DNA of 64,000 bases. It comes from Chitinophaga pinensis (lineage in GTDB: Bacteria; Pseudomonadota; Gammaproteobacteria; Burkholderiales; SG8-41). The first letter of the stretch is position 1. Every line of letters begins with the position of its first letter. The notes beneath the pieces are model-generated. The model saw nothing but the letters and a program-made list of their open reading frames with translations. It was not told where the DNA came from and did not search any database. Made by a program: the position numbers and the translations under genes. The DNA lies in assembly GCA_943329075.2 (NCBI GenBank), contig CALQCM020000013.1, positions 23,193 to 87,192 of the forward strand, read 5' to 3'. Shown here one piece after another: positions 27,261 through 35,640 of this stretch.

Positions 27261-27322
27261 ACACGCGCCGCACATTGCGCGCCGGCGGCTACCGGCCCGC
27301 GCCAACCATCGCGCGTTAACGC

Positions 27323-28045
27323 ATGAGCGAACTCAAGGTCGTACAGATCAAGAAGCGCTACAAGTCGCGCGTCGTCGTCGCCGACGTTTCGCTCGAAGTC
27401 AGGAGCGGCGAAGTGATCGGCTTGCTCGGCCCGAACAGCGCCGGCAAAACCACCTGCTTCTACATGATGGTCGGACTGGTGCCGCTCGACGGCGGCGAAA
27501 TCTATCTCGACGACAAGCGGCTGACGCACATGCCGATCCACAAGCGCGCGCTGCTCGGCCTCTCGTACCTGCCGCAGGAAGCCTCGATCTTCCGCCGCCT
27601 GACGGTCGAGGAAAACATCCGTGCCGTACTCGAACTGCATCACGACGACCCGGCGCAGATCGCCATCCGGCTTGATGACCTGTTGCGCGATCTGAACATC
27701 ACAGCGCTGCGCAAAAACCCCGCGATCAGCCTGTCGGGCGGCGAACGCCGTCGCGTCGAAATCGCCCGCGCGCTGGCGACCAATCCGCGCTTCATCCTGC
27801 TCGACGAACCGTTCGCCGGCGTCGATCCGATTGCAGTCATGGACATCCAGAAAATCATCACTTTCCTGAAAGAACGCGACATCGGCGTTCTGATTACCGA
27901 CCACAACGTCAGGGAAACGTTGGGGATTTGCGATCGTGCCTACATCATCAACGGCGGCACCGTGCTGGCCTACGGCAAGCCGGACGAAATCGTTTATAAT
28001 GAAAGCGTGCGTAAAGTCTATCTTGGAGAGCACTTCCGGCTGTAG
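27323..28045 (+). CDS. lptB: LptB, LPS export ABC ATPase
   Basis: This 240-residue ATPase has Walker [10 protein letters not shown] (Ser where most LptB proteins have Gly), the signature LSGGE and Walker [17 protein letters not shown], which is characteristic of LptB. It powers LPS extraction by LptFG, which are not in the window. It lies 62 bp after lptA. Confidence 0.96.
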   Translation: MSELKVVQIKKRYKSRVVVADVSLEVRSGEVIGLLGPNSAGKTTCFYMMVGLVPLDGGEIYLDDKRLTHMPIHKRALLGLSYLPQEASIFRRLTVEENIRAVLELHHDDPAQIAIRLDDLLRDLNITALRKNPAISLSGGERRRVEIARALATNPRFILLDEPFAGVDPIAVMDIQKIITFLKERDIGVLITDHNVRETLGICDRAYIINGGTVLAYGKPDEIVYNESVRKVYLGEHFRL

Positions 28046-28131
28046 CTCAGAGCGCCGGGCGCTTATTGCCGCGACGCCAAACCCGACAGCCCCGAGCCTC
28101 CTCATCAAACTGCACTGAGCCCTCCGGCCTC

Positions 28132-29586
28132 ATGAAGCACTCGCTCCAGCTCAGGCTTTCACAGCATCTGACGCTCACGCCTCAGTTGCAGCAGTCCATT
28201 CGGCTGTTGCAACTGTCGACCGTCGAGCTCAATCAGGAAATCGAAAAATTCCTGACCGAAAACCCGCTGCTCGAACGCGAGGACGGCAGCCCCAACGAAC
28301 CGCTCGGCGGCACGCCGCCACCGGCACCCGGCGAGCCCCTGCAGACCTCGCCATCGAATTCCGATGAAACCGCGCAGAGCTCCGGGTCCGGCGAGGAAAG
28401 CGCCAACGGCGACTCCGGCGAATTCAGCAACAATGAGTTCAGCTATGGCACCCCGCGTGACGATGACAATGACGAGACCAGCTCGTCACAGTTGGCCGCC
28501 GAAGAACAGTCGCTGCGCGCCTATCTGGTTGCGCAGCTGCCCCACGTCAATCTGTCAGAGCGCGACCAGCAACTGCTGATACTGCTGATCGATTCGCTCG
28601 ACGATGCGGGCTACCTGCATCAGGACCTTGACGAACTGGCGGCACTCCTGCCCCCCGAACTCGAAGTCGACGTGGACGAACTGCACATCGCACTGCGCCA
28701 TCTGCAAAACCTCGATCCGCCGGGCATCGGCGCGCGCACCCTCAACGAATGCCTTCTACTGCAGCTCGATGCGATGCCGGAATCGACGCCGTTTCGCGCG
28801 CACGCCATCGATATCGCGCGCAACCACCTTGAAATACTGGCGGCGCGCGATTTCGTCAAACTGAAAAAACTGCTGCATTGCGACGACACGGTACTGCGCG
28901 GCGTGCAACATCTGATCGTCGGCCTCAACCCGCGGCCGGGCAGCAGTTTCTCGGCAGGTGATGCGCGTTACGTGGTGGCCGATGTCATCATCAAGAAGGT
29001 CAAGGGCGTGTGGCTGGCCGCCCTTAACTCCGAGGCCATGCCGAAACTGCGCATCAACCAGCTCTACGCCGACATCCTGCAGCGCAACCGCGACAGCGGC
29101 CACACGCAACTCGCCAGCCAGTTGCAGGAGGCGCGCTGGCTGATCAAAAACGTGCAGCAGCGCTTCGACACCATCCTGCGCGTGTCACAGGCGATTGTCG
29201 ACCGCCAGCGCCATTTCTTCGAACACGGCGAGGTCGCCATGCGCCCGCTGGTGCTGCGCGAAATCGCCGACACCTTAGACCTGCACGAATCGACCGTTTC
29301 GCGGGTCACCACGCAGAAGTTCATGCTCACCCCGCGCGGCATTTTCGAGCTCAAGTATTTCTTCGGCAGTCACGTTACTACTGAAACAGGGGGCTCGGCG
29401 TCGAGCACGGCGATCCGCGCATTGATCAAACAACTGGTAATCGCCGAAAATTCACAAAAACCGCTGTCTGACAGCCAGATCTCGGAAATTCTCGGCCAGC
29501 AGGGTATTGTGGTGGCCAGGCGCACGGTCGCAAAATATCGAGAATCGATGCAAATACTGCCGGTAAACCTGCGCAAATCCATCTAA
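28132..29586 (+). CDS. rpoN: RNA polymerase sigma-54 factor
   Basis: ATG 28132 begins the standard MKHSLQLRLSQHLTLTPQL region I. The 484-residue product has an acidic linker (about 50-120), the core-binding region and the RpoN box ARRTVAKYRE near the C-terminus. An open frame continues upstream to 28066 but is not conserved in sequence. It is the natural partner of the GAFTGA regulator at 3891. The next genes are hpf and ptsN, as in most proteobacteria. Confidence 0.97.
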   Translation: MKHSLQLRLSQHLTLTPQLQQSIRLLQLSTVELNQEIEKFLTENPLLEREDGSPNEPLGGTPPPAPGEPLQTSPSNSDETAQSSGSGEESANGDSGEFSNNEFSYGTPRDDDNDETSSSQLAAEEQSLRAYLVAQLPHVNLSERDQQLLILLIDSLDDAGYLHQDLDELAALLPPELEVDVDELHIALRHLQNLDPPGIGARTLNECLLLQLDAMPESTPFRAHAIDIARNHLEILAARDFVKLKKLLHCDDTVLRGVQHLIVGLNPRPGSSFSAGDARYVVADVIIKKVKGVWLAALNSEAMPKLRINQLYADILQRNRDSGHTQLASQLQEARWLIKNVQQRFDTILRVSQAIVDRQRHFFEHGEVAMRPLVLREIADTLDLHESTVSRVTTQKFMLTPRGIFELKYFFGSHVTTETGGSASSTAIRALIKQLVIAENSQKPLSDSQISEILGQQGIVVARRTVAKYRESMQILPVNLRKSI

Positions 29587-29632
29587 CCGAAATCAACAGC
29601 GTTCCATCTTCCTCCAACCCAAAGGAGCAATC

Positions 29633-29953
29633 ATGAATCTCCACTTGAGTGGTCACCATCTTGAAATCACCGAGGCGATGCGCGGCTACATCACCGGCAA
29701 ACTCGATCGCATCACACGCCACTTCGACCACGTCATCGACGTCAACGTGATTCTCTCGGTCGAAAAGCTCGTACAAAAGGTCGAGGCCAACGTTCATCTG
29801 TCCGGCAAGAACATCTTTGTCGAAAGTCGCGATGCCGACATGTATGCCGCCATCGACAACCTGATCGACAAACTCGACCGCCAGATCATCAAACACAAGG
29901 AAAAGAACACGAAACACCGCGGCGGCGTCGAACCCCAGCCCGAGACCGAATGA
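29633..29953 (+). CDS. hpf: Ribosome hibernation promoting factor (short form)
   Basis: This 106-residue protein contains the HPF/YfiA fold: MNLHLSGHHLEITEAMRGYI at the start and DMYAAIDNLIDKLDRQI at the end of the domain. It binds the 30S subunit and stabilises inactive ribosomes in stationary phase. ATG after AAAGGAG; the stop overlaps ptsN by ATGA. Confidence 0.95.
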   Translation: MNLHLSGHHLEITEAMRGYITGKLDRITRHFDHVIDVNVILSVEKLVQKVEANVHLSGKNIFVESRDADMYAAIDNLIDKLDRQIIKHKEKNTKHRGGVEPQPETE

Positions 29954-30411
29954 ACCAGATCGCAAAACTACTGCCGACAGCCAATGTGCTGCTGGACCTT
30001 GATGTCGGCAGCAAGAAGCGCGTTTTCGAACGCGCCGGCCTGCTTTTCGAGAACAACCACAACATCGCGCGTAGCGTGGTCTTCGACAGCCTGTTTGCAC
30101 GCGAAAAACTCGGCTCCACCGGCCTTGGCCAGGGTGTGGCCATCCCGCACGGCCGCATCAAGGGCATCAAGGAGGCGGTCGGTGCCCTCGTGCGCATGCG
30201 CGAACCGATTCCCTTCGACGCGCCCGACGGCCAGCCGGTCGGCCTCATCTTCATCCTGCTGGTGCCGGAGCGCGCCACCGATTTGCATTTGCAGCTTCTC
30301 TCCGAGCTGGCGCAGATGTTCAGCGACCAGCCCTTCCGCGCGCGACTGTCCGCCGCGGCCACCGAGGCGGACGCCCACCGCCTGATCAACGATTGGCAAC
30401 CCGATGCCTAA
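29950..30411 (+). CDS. ptsN: PTS-Ntr EIIA component
   Basis: This 153-residue EIIA-Ntr protein has the phosphorylatable His in GLGQGVAIPHGRI and the segment PDGQPVGLIFILLVPE. It is the terminal acceptor of the nitrogen PTS and a regulator of potassium and nitrogen responses. The start overlaps hpf, and hprK starts 8 bp before its stop. Confidence 0.95.
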   Translation: MNQIAKLLPTANVLLDLDVGSKKRVFERAGLLFENNHNIARSVVFDSLFAREKLGSTGLGQGVAIPHGRIKGIKEAVGALVRMREPIPFDAPDGQPVGLIFILLVPERATDLHLQLLSELAQMFSDQPFRARLSAAATEADAHRLINDWQPDA

Positions 30412-31348
30412 GATCAGCGCCGCACAGCTGTATGAAGACAACCACGAGAAACTGCGTCTGGACTGGATCGCCGGACGCAACGGCGGCGGGCGCGAGCTCG
30501 ACAACGAGCATTTGCGTGATTCGCGTGAGGGCCTGATCGGGCACCTCAATTTCATCCACGCCAACTGGATCCAGGTCGTCGGGCGCACCGAACTCGCGCA
30601 CCTCAACGGACTGGACGCCACCGCGCGCGCGCGCACGCTGGAGCAGATCAAGGCCTCGGAACTCGCCTGCCTGATCGTCGCCGACGGCGAACGCACCCCC
30701 GACTATCTGACGGCGCTGGCCGACGCCATGAACACGCCCTTGTTCGCTACGCCGCTCGAGAGCATGGAACTGATGTGGATGCTGCGCCCCTACCTCGCGC
30801 GCGCGCTGGCGGTCTCCACCACCATGCACGGCGTATTTCTCGACGTGCTCGGCATGGGCGTCATGCTGACCGGCGACAGCGGCGTCGGCAAAAGCGAACT
30901 CGCGCTCGAACTGATCAGCCGCGGCAGCGGGCTCATCGCCGACGACGTCATCGAGCTCTACCGCATTGCACCCGAGATGATCGAGGGCCGCTGCCCGCCG
31001 CTCTTGCGCGACTTTCTCGAAGTGCGCGGCCTCGGCGTGCTCAACATCCGCGCCATCTTCGGCGAATCGGTGCTGCGTCCGCGCAAGAGCCTGAAACTGA
31101 TCGTGCATCTGGAAAAACCCGCCGGCAGCGACACGCCGCCGGTCGAACGCCTGCCGCTCAAACCCGGCGCGCAGGACATCATCGGCGTGCACATCACCAA
31201 GGTCACCATCCCGGTCGCCGCGGGCCGCAACCTGGCGGTGCTGGTCGAGACCGCGGTGCGCAATCGAGTGCTGCAGTTGCGCGGCATCGACAGCACCAGC
31301 GATTTCATCGAACGTCAGGCGCAGCATATGCGCGACGACGGGAACTGA
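30404..31348 (+). CDS. hprK: HPr kinase/phosphorylase
   Basis: This 314-residue protein has Walker [19 protein letters not shown] in the C-terminal kinase domain and the HprK signature around [17 protein letters not shown]. It phosphorylates a serine on HPr-type proteins. It overlaps ptsN by 8 bp. No ptsH or ptsI gene is in the window. Confidence 0.95.
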   Translation: MPKISAAQLYEDNHEKLRLDWIAGRNGGGRELDNEHLRDSREGLIGHLNFIHANWIQVVGRTELAHLNGLDATARARTLEQIKASELACLIVADGERTPDYLTALADAMNTPLFATPLESMELMWMLRPYLARALAVSTTMHGVFLDVLGMGVMLTGDSGVGKSELALELISRGSGLIADDVIELYRIAPEMIEGRCPPLLRDFLEVRGLGVLNIRAIFGESVLRPRKSLKLIVHLEKPAGSDTPPVERLPLKPGAQDIIGVHITKVTIPVAAGRNLAVLVETAVRNRVLQLRGIDSTSDFIERQAQHMRDDGN

Positions 31349-31374
31349 GCGGCGCCCCGCGCGCTCTCAACCAC

Positions 31375-32217
31375 ATGCAGCTCATTATCCTCACCGGACT
31401 TTCGGGATCGGGCAAAAGCGTCGCCCTGAAAGCGCTCGAGGACGGCGCTTACTACACCAGCGACAACCTGCCGGCGCTGTTGCTGCCGGCGCTGGTCGAT
31501 TTTCTCAACCACGCCGGCTACGCACGGGTGGCGGTCAGCATCGACGCACGCAGCGGCGACACGCTGGGCCAGCTGCCGCAGCAGGTGCGCGACCTCAAGG
31601 CGCGCAACATCGACGTGCGCGTGCTTTTTCTCGACGCCAAGACGGAAACACTGCTCAAACGCTTCTCCGAAACACGCCGGCGCCATCCGCTTTCCAGCAA
31701 CGATCTCACTGTCGCAGAATGCATTGCAAAGGAACGCGAAATGCTCGCCGACATCGGCAGCATCGCACACCGCATCGACACCAGTGATCTCAACCCGAAC
31801 GCGTTGCGCGCCTGGGTCAAGGATGTCGCCGAGTTTGACCAGTCGGGCATGACGCTGCTGTTCGAATCGTTCGGCTTCAAGCACGGCGTGCCGCTCGACG
31901 CCGACCTCGTCTTCGACGTGCGCTGCCTGCCCAATCCCTTCTACGATCCGCAGCTGCGCCCGCTTACCGGCAAAGATCCGGCGGTGATCGAGTTTCTCGC
32001 CGCCAACGACAGCGTGCAGGGCATGTTCGCCGACATCCGCGCGTTTCTTGAAAAATGGCTGCCCGCGTTCAGCGCCGACCACCGCAGCTATGTGACCGTC
32101 GCCATCGGCTGCACCGGCGGCGAACACCGCTCGGTCTATTTTGTTGAAGAACTCACCCGCCATTTCCGCCGCGACCGCCGCGTGCTGGCGCGCCACCGTG
32201 AATTGAGCGGATCATGA
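31375..32217 (+). CDS. rapZ: RNase adapter protein RapZ
   Basis: ATG 31375 gives 280 residues, the usual length, starting [18 protein letters not shown] with the P-loop. The C-terminal domain includes [19 protein letters not shown], the RapZ signature. In enterics it steers GlmZ to RNase E and senses glucosamine-6-phosphate; the betaproteobacterial role is less clear. The next gene overlaps its stop (ATGA). Confidence 0.95.
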   Translation: MQLIILTGLSGSGKSVALKALEDGAYYTSDNLPALLLPALVDFLNHAGYARVAVSIDARSGDTLGQLPQQVRDLKARNIDVRVLFLDAKTETLLKRFSETRRRHPLSSNDLTVAECIAKEREMLADIGSIAHRIDTSDLNPNALRAWVKDVAEFDQSGMTLLFESFGFKHGVPLDADLVFDVRCLPNPFYDPQLRPLTGKDPAVIEFLAANDSVQGMFADIRAFLEKWLPAFSADHRSYVTVAIGCTGGEHRSVYFVEELTRHFRRDRRVLARHRELSGS

Positions 32218-32816
32218 CCACCGACAACGACAACACCGTCTTTATCTTTCCGCTGAACACCGTACTGTTCCCGGGCGGCCGCTTGCCGCTGCGCGTGTTC
32301 GAGCAGCGCTACATCGAAATGACCAAGCGCTGCATCGCCGATGACCGGCCCTTTGGCGTCTGCCAGATCAAGGAAGGCCAGGAAACCGGCACACCGGCGG
32401 TGCCCGAAGCAATCGGCTGCCTCGCGCGCATTCTCGAATGGGACATGCCACAGCTCGGCGTGTTTCAGCTGCAAACCGAGGGCACGCAGCGTTTTCGCCT
32501 CCTGCGCTCGGAGGTCGCGCGCAACGGGCTGATCTCCGCGACCATCGAGACCCTGCCGCCCGAGGAAGCAAAGACGCCGACCTCGGCGCTGTGCGCTGAG
32601 GTGCTGCACGCCATCATCGACAAAATCGGCACCGACCATTTCCCCAAACCGCACCACTTCGACGATGCCGCGTGGATCGGTTACCGCCTCTCGGAAATCC
32701 TGCCGATCGACCGCGTCACGCGCCAGCGCATGCTGCAACTGTCGGATCCGACCGAGCGGCTCGCGCAGCTCGAACAGGTGTTGAACGAACAGGGCGCGCC
32801 GCGCCCCGCGCGTTAG
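32214..32816 (+). CDS. LON substrate-binding domain protein
   Basis: The 200-residue product contains only the N-terminal LON substrate-binding domain ([30 protein letters not shown]), without AAA or protease domains. Such stand-alone proteins are common, but their function is not established. ATG overlaps the rapZ stop. It converges on the gene at 32833. Confidence 0.9.
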   Translation: MTTDNDNTVFIFPLNTVLFPGGRLPLRVFEQRYIEMTKRCIADDRPFGVCQIKEGQETGTPAVPEAIGCLARILEWDMPQLGVFQLQTEGTQRFRLLRSEVARNGLISATIETLPPEEAKTPTSALCAEVLHAIIDKIGTDHFPKPHHFDDAAWIGYRLSEILPIDRVTRQRMLQLSDPTERLAQLEQVLNEQGAPRPAR

Positions 32817-32832
32817 ATCCGCTTCTCCGGCA

Positions 32833-33594
32833 TCAGCCGGCGTCCGGCGTGGTCTCGCCAAAATAGCCCGGAAACTCCGCCGCATAACAGGCCGGCGAAC
32901 TATAGGCCACCGCCGGTGGCCTGCGGCGCGGCAGACCGCGTTGTTGCAACAGGCGCGACAGGCGCTCGGCACATTCACCAGCGCTGACAACCACAAGCCC
33001 GGACGCCTCCACCGCGTGCACGCCGGTTTCAGTGACGACAAAATCCATGGCGATATCGTGCGGCTGCGGAAATATGGACGGCAGTCGCGCAAAGCCGAAG
33101 GCAATACCGACCGCCACCGGCCGCGGCGACTGCGCGGCCAGCGTGCGGTCGAAATAACCGCCGCCGTAACCGAGGCGGTAACCCTGCGCATCGAATCCGT
33201 TCATCGGCACAAAGGCGACATCCGGCACCCGCAGTTCGGTGTCGCGCGGGTACGGAATGTCGTAAACGCCCTTCGCCATCGGCGCGCCCGGCCACCACTG
33301 GCGGAACTGCAGCGGGCTGGATTTGCCGATCACCACCGGCAGCGCCGCCACCGCACCGCGCTCACGGTAAGCACGAATGGCGAAGCGCGTGTCGAATTCG
33401 TTCTTGAACGGCCAGCAAAAACCGATCACCGTGCCGGCGGAAAACACAAAGCCCGCGCCGAGGTGCGCGTTGATCGCCGCGCTGCAGTCGCGGTGCTCAA
33501 CCGCCGCCAGCGCCATGCGCTCGCCGACCAGGCGCTCGCGCTGCTGCCGGCGCCACGTCCTGATTTCCAGCCATGAATCATTCATTGTCGGCAT
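32833..33594 (-). CDS. 5-formyltetrahydrofolate cyclo-ligase family protein
   Basis: The 253-residue product has the MTHFS core: RTWRRQQRERL at the start, GYGGGYFDRTLA as the nucleotide-binding loop, and RPVAVGIAFGFARL. It makes 5,10-methenyl-THF from 5-formyl-THF. It is about 50 residues longer than usual at the C-terminus, and that tail has no recognisable domain. Methionine 4 (33585) is an alternative start. Confidence 0.9.
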   Translation of the reverse strand: MPTMNDSWLEIRTWRRQQRERLVGERMALAAVEHRDCSAAINAHLGAGFVFSAGTVIGFCWPFKNEFDTRFAIRAYRERGAVAALPVVIGKSSPLQFRQWWPGAPMAKGVYDIPYPRDTELRVPDVAFVPMNGFDAQGYRLGYGGGYFDRTLAAQSPRPVAVGIAFGFARLPSIFPQPHDIAMDFVVTETGVHAVEASGLVVVSAGECAERLSRLLQQRGLPRRRPPAVAYSSPACYAAEFPGYFGETTPDAG

Positions 33595-33634
33595 CTCGGT
33601 ATCCGCGCCCGTTGGCGGTCACGCCCGGCGGTCT

Positions 33635-33640
33635 TATACT
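33635..33640 (+). promoter_or_regulatory. Candidate -10 (TATACT), leaderless context
   Basis: TATACT ends 9 bp before the ATG at 33650. No Shine-Dalgarno is present, so the transcript is predicted to have a leader of about 3 nt or none. The -35 is not clear. Confidence 0.4.
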
Positions 33641-33649
33641 GGCGTCCGC

Positions 33650-34231
33650 ATGAACATCAAGCCATCACTCTACTCCGCATTGCGCCTCGTGTGCGCCCTG
33701 CTGCTGATCGCCGCAAGCGCGCAGGCACCGGCCGCCGAAGTGCCGCAGGAAATCCTCGCGCCGGCGTGGTTCAAACCGACCTTCCTCGATTTCCGCGACG
33801 AGGTCAAAGAAGCGGCGGCGGCAAAAAAACATTTGATGATCTACGTCGGACAGAACGGCTGCCCGTGGTGCAAAAAACTCGTCGAGGTCAACTTCCGCGA
33901 TCCAGCGGTCGTCGAAAGTATGCAGAAGAATTTCGATGCCGTTGAGTTCAACATTGTCGGCAGCAGCGAAACCGTGTGGACCGACGGCACGCGCGCGACC
34001 GAAAAAGCGCTCGCTGCCCGGCTCAAAGTGCGCACCACGCCGACGCTGCTGTTCCTCGACGAACGCGGCGCCGTTGTTTTACGCCTGAATGGCTATTACG
34101 AACCGCAGCGTTTCATCGTCGCGCTCGATTACGTCAGCCACCGCGACTACCGTGCGCAGCCGGACTTTCAGGCTTATTTGAAAGCGCGCGGCGTCACCGT
34201 GGAAGAACGCAACAGCCGCGTCACGCCCTAG
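33650..34231 (+). CDS. Periplasmic thioredoxin-like protein (SoxW/DUF255-like)
   Basis: This 193-residue protein has a signal peptide (VCALLLIAASAQAPAAE) and a thioredoxin fold with the redox motif CPWC in VGQNGCPWCKKL. The conserved cis-Pro segment TTPTLLFLDERG follows. It is probably a periplasmic thiol reductant or oxidant. The gene is isolated: the cyclo-ligase gene is divergent from it and a repeat-rich spacer follows. Confidence 0.87.
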   Translation: MNIKPSLYSALRLVCALLLIAASAQAPAAEVPQEILAPAWFKPTFLDFRDEVKEAAAAKKHLMIYVGQNGCPWCKKLVEVNFRDPAVVESMQKNFDAVEFNIVGSSETVWTDGTRATEKALAARLKVRTTPTLLFLDERGAVVLRLNGYYEPQRFIVALDYVSHRDYRAQPDFQAYLKARGVTVEERNSRVTP

Positions 34232-34341
34232 CGCCCTTCGCAGACTTCCCCCCCACGCCTCGCAACGCGGGAAAAAGGTTGGGGTGCGCGGCAGCATGGA
34301 TGCAATCAACATCCGCCTGGTGCTTCGCGCCCCCACCCTAA

Positions 34342-34366
34342 CCCTCCCCCGCTACGCAGGGGAGGG
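34342..34366. repeat. Perfect 8-bp stem-loop in intergenic repeat region
   Basis: CCCTCCCC (34342-34349) pairs with GGGGAGGG (34359-34366) around a 9-nt loop. It lies in the 334-bp gene-free stretch 34232-34565 between two convergent genes, so it may stop transcription, although no T-run follows. Confidence 0.6.
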
Positions 34367-34416
34367 GATTTGTTTCTCGCCGCGTGCCTCCGCGGTAGAT
34401 CTCCACCCCGGTTAGA

Positions 34417-34492
34417 AGGTCCCTGCCCCCGCAAAACGGGGAAAGGAATTCACTTCTCACCATTCACCACTGCAGTAGGTCCCTGCCCCCGC
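34417..34492. repeat. Direct repeat AGGTCCCTGCCCCCGC, two copies
   Basis: Identical 16-bp copies at 34417-34432 and 34477-34492, 60 bp apart. Each is followed by a complementary GGGG run and so can fold. The rest of 34232-34565 has no reading frame I can support. Confidence 0.65.
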
Positions 34493-34565
34493 GCAGCGGG
34501 GGAAGGACAGGATGGGGGCGCAGCCAACGCGTAGCAATCAGGGGCAGGATCAACCTGCAGCGACT

Positions 34566-35639
34566 TTACGCCTCCACCGCCGCCAATATCCGCCGCACCG
34601 GCGCCGGCAACGCCGCGCCCTGCGCATCATCAAGCGACAACCACATCACGCCGGGTGATGCCGCGTGCAGATCGGGCTTTTTAACCATCACGCGCACCGG
34701 CTCGATCGCCAGCAGAAAATGCGTGAAGCCATGCGCCACCTCGGGCAAGGCTTTTTGCGTCGCCACCTTCACGCCATAGCGCGCAGCACAAGCGTCCACA
34801 CTTTCCTTTTCGCCGGCTTCAGGCAGGCTCCACAAGCCGCCCCAGATACCGCTACCCGGCCGCTTCTCCAGCAAGACCTGGCCGGCGTGCAGCATCACCA
34901 GCATGCGTGTGCGCCGTTGCGGCAGCACTTTGCGCGGACGCGGCGACGGATAACGCGCCACGGCTTTTTGCTTGAGCGCAACGCAGCGCGTCGCTAACGG
35001 GCAGTCATCACAGCGCGGCTTGGTGCGCGTGCAGATCCCCGCGCCGAGATCCATCAACCCCTGCGTGTAGGCTTCGACGTTCTTCGCCGGCACCAAATGA
35101 TCGGCGTGGGCCCACAGCGCATCGGCGACCGCCGAGTCGCCCGGATAACCGGCCACGCCGAAGCAGCGCGCGAACACGCGTTTCACATTGCCATCGAGAA
35201 TCGCATGCCGCGCGCCGAATGCAAACACGCAGATCGCCGCCGCCGTCGAACGCCCGACGCCCGGCAGTTCAAGCACCGCATCAAAATCATTTGGAAAAAT
35301 GCCAGAGTGCTGTGCCGCGATCTGCTGCGCGGCGCGATGCAGGTTGCGCGCGCGCGAGTAGTAGCCCAGCCCGCTCCACAGCGCGAGCACATCATCCTCA
35401 TCGGCGGCCGCCAGCACGTCGAGCGTTGGAAAGCGTTTGAGAAACCGTTCGTAATACGGAATCACCGCCGCCACCTGCGTCTGCTGCAGCATGATCTCCG
35501 ACAGCCAGATGCGGTACACATCGCGCGTGTTTTGCCACGGCAGGCCATGGCGACCGTGGCTTTTCTGCCAGCGCACCACCGCGGCGGCAAAGGCCGGCGT
35601 GCCGGACTTTGCGCGAACTGGCGAAGACGTTCTCTGCAT
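34566..35639 (-). CDS. mutY: A/G-specific adenine DNA glycosylase
   Basis: This 357-residue protein removes adenine opposite 8-oxoguanine. The helix-hairpin-helix region has the catalytic Glu in WLSEIMLQQTQVAAV and the catalytic Asp in LDGNVKRVFARCFG. The iron-sulfur motif C-X6-C-X2-C-X5-C is intact (CTRTKPRCDDCPLATRC), and a C-terminal NUDIX-like 8-oxoG-recognition domain follows. ATG 35639 is used; the open frame upstream runs into the asmA-like gene. It starts only 1 bp after that gene's stop codon, so the two are likely an operon. Confidence 0.95.
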   Translation of the reverse strand: MQRTSSPVRAKSGTPAFAAAVVRWQKSHGRHGLPWQNTRDVYRIWLSEIMLQQTQVAAVIPYYERFLKRFPTLDVLAAADEDDVLALWSGLGYYSRARNLHRAAQQIAAQHSGIFPNDFDAVLELPGVGRSTAAAICVFAFGARHAILDGNVKRVFARCFGVAGYPGDSAVADALWAHADHLVPAKNVEAYTQGLMDLGAGICTRTKPRCDDCPLATRCVALKQKAVARYPSPRPRKVLPQRRTRMLVMLHAGQVLLEKRPGSGIWGGLWSLPEAGEKESVDACAARYGVKVATQKALPEVAHGFTHFLLAIEPVRVMVKKPDLHAASPGVMWLSLDDAQGAALPAPVRRILAAVEA

Positions 35640-35640
35640 G

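Noticed and set aside
27053..28108. Minus-strand frame of 351 codons opposite lptB
   Set aside because: No recognisable domain and full overlap with LptA/LptB coding sequence.
32833..33594. C-terminal extension of the cyclo-ligase as a fused second domain
   Set aside because: Only about 50 residues with no motif; treated as a tail.
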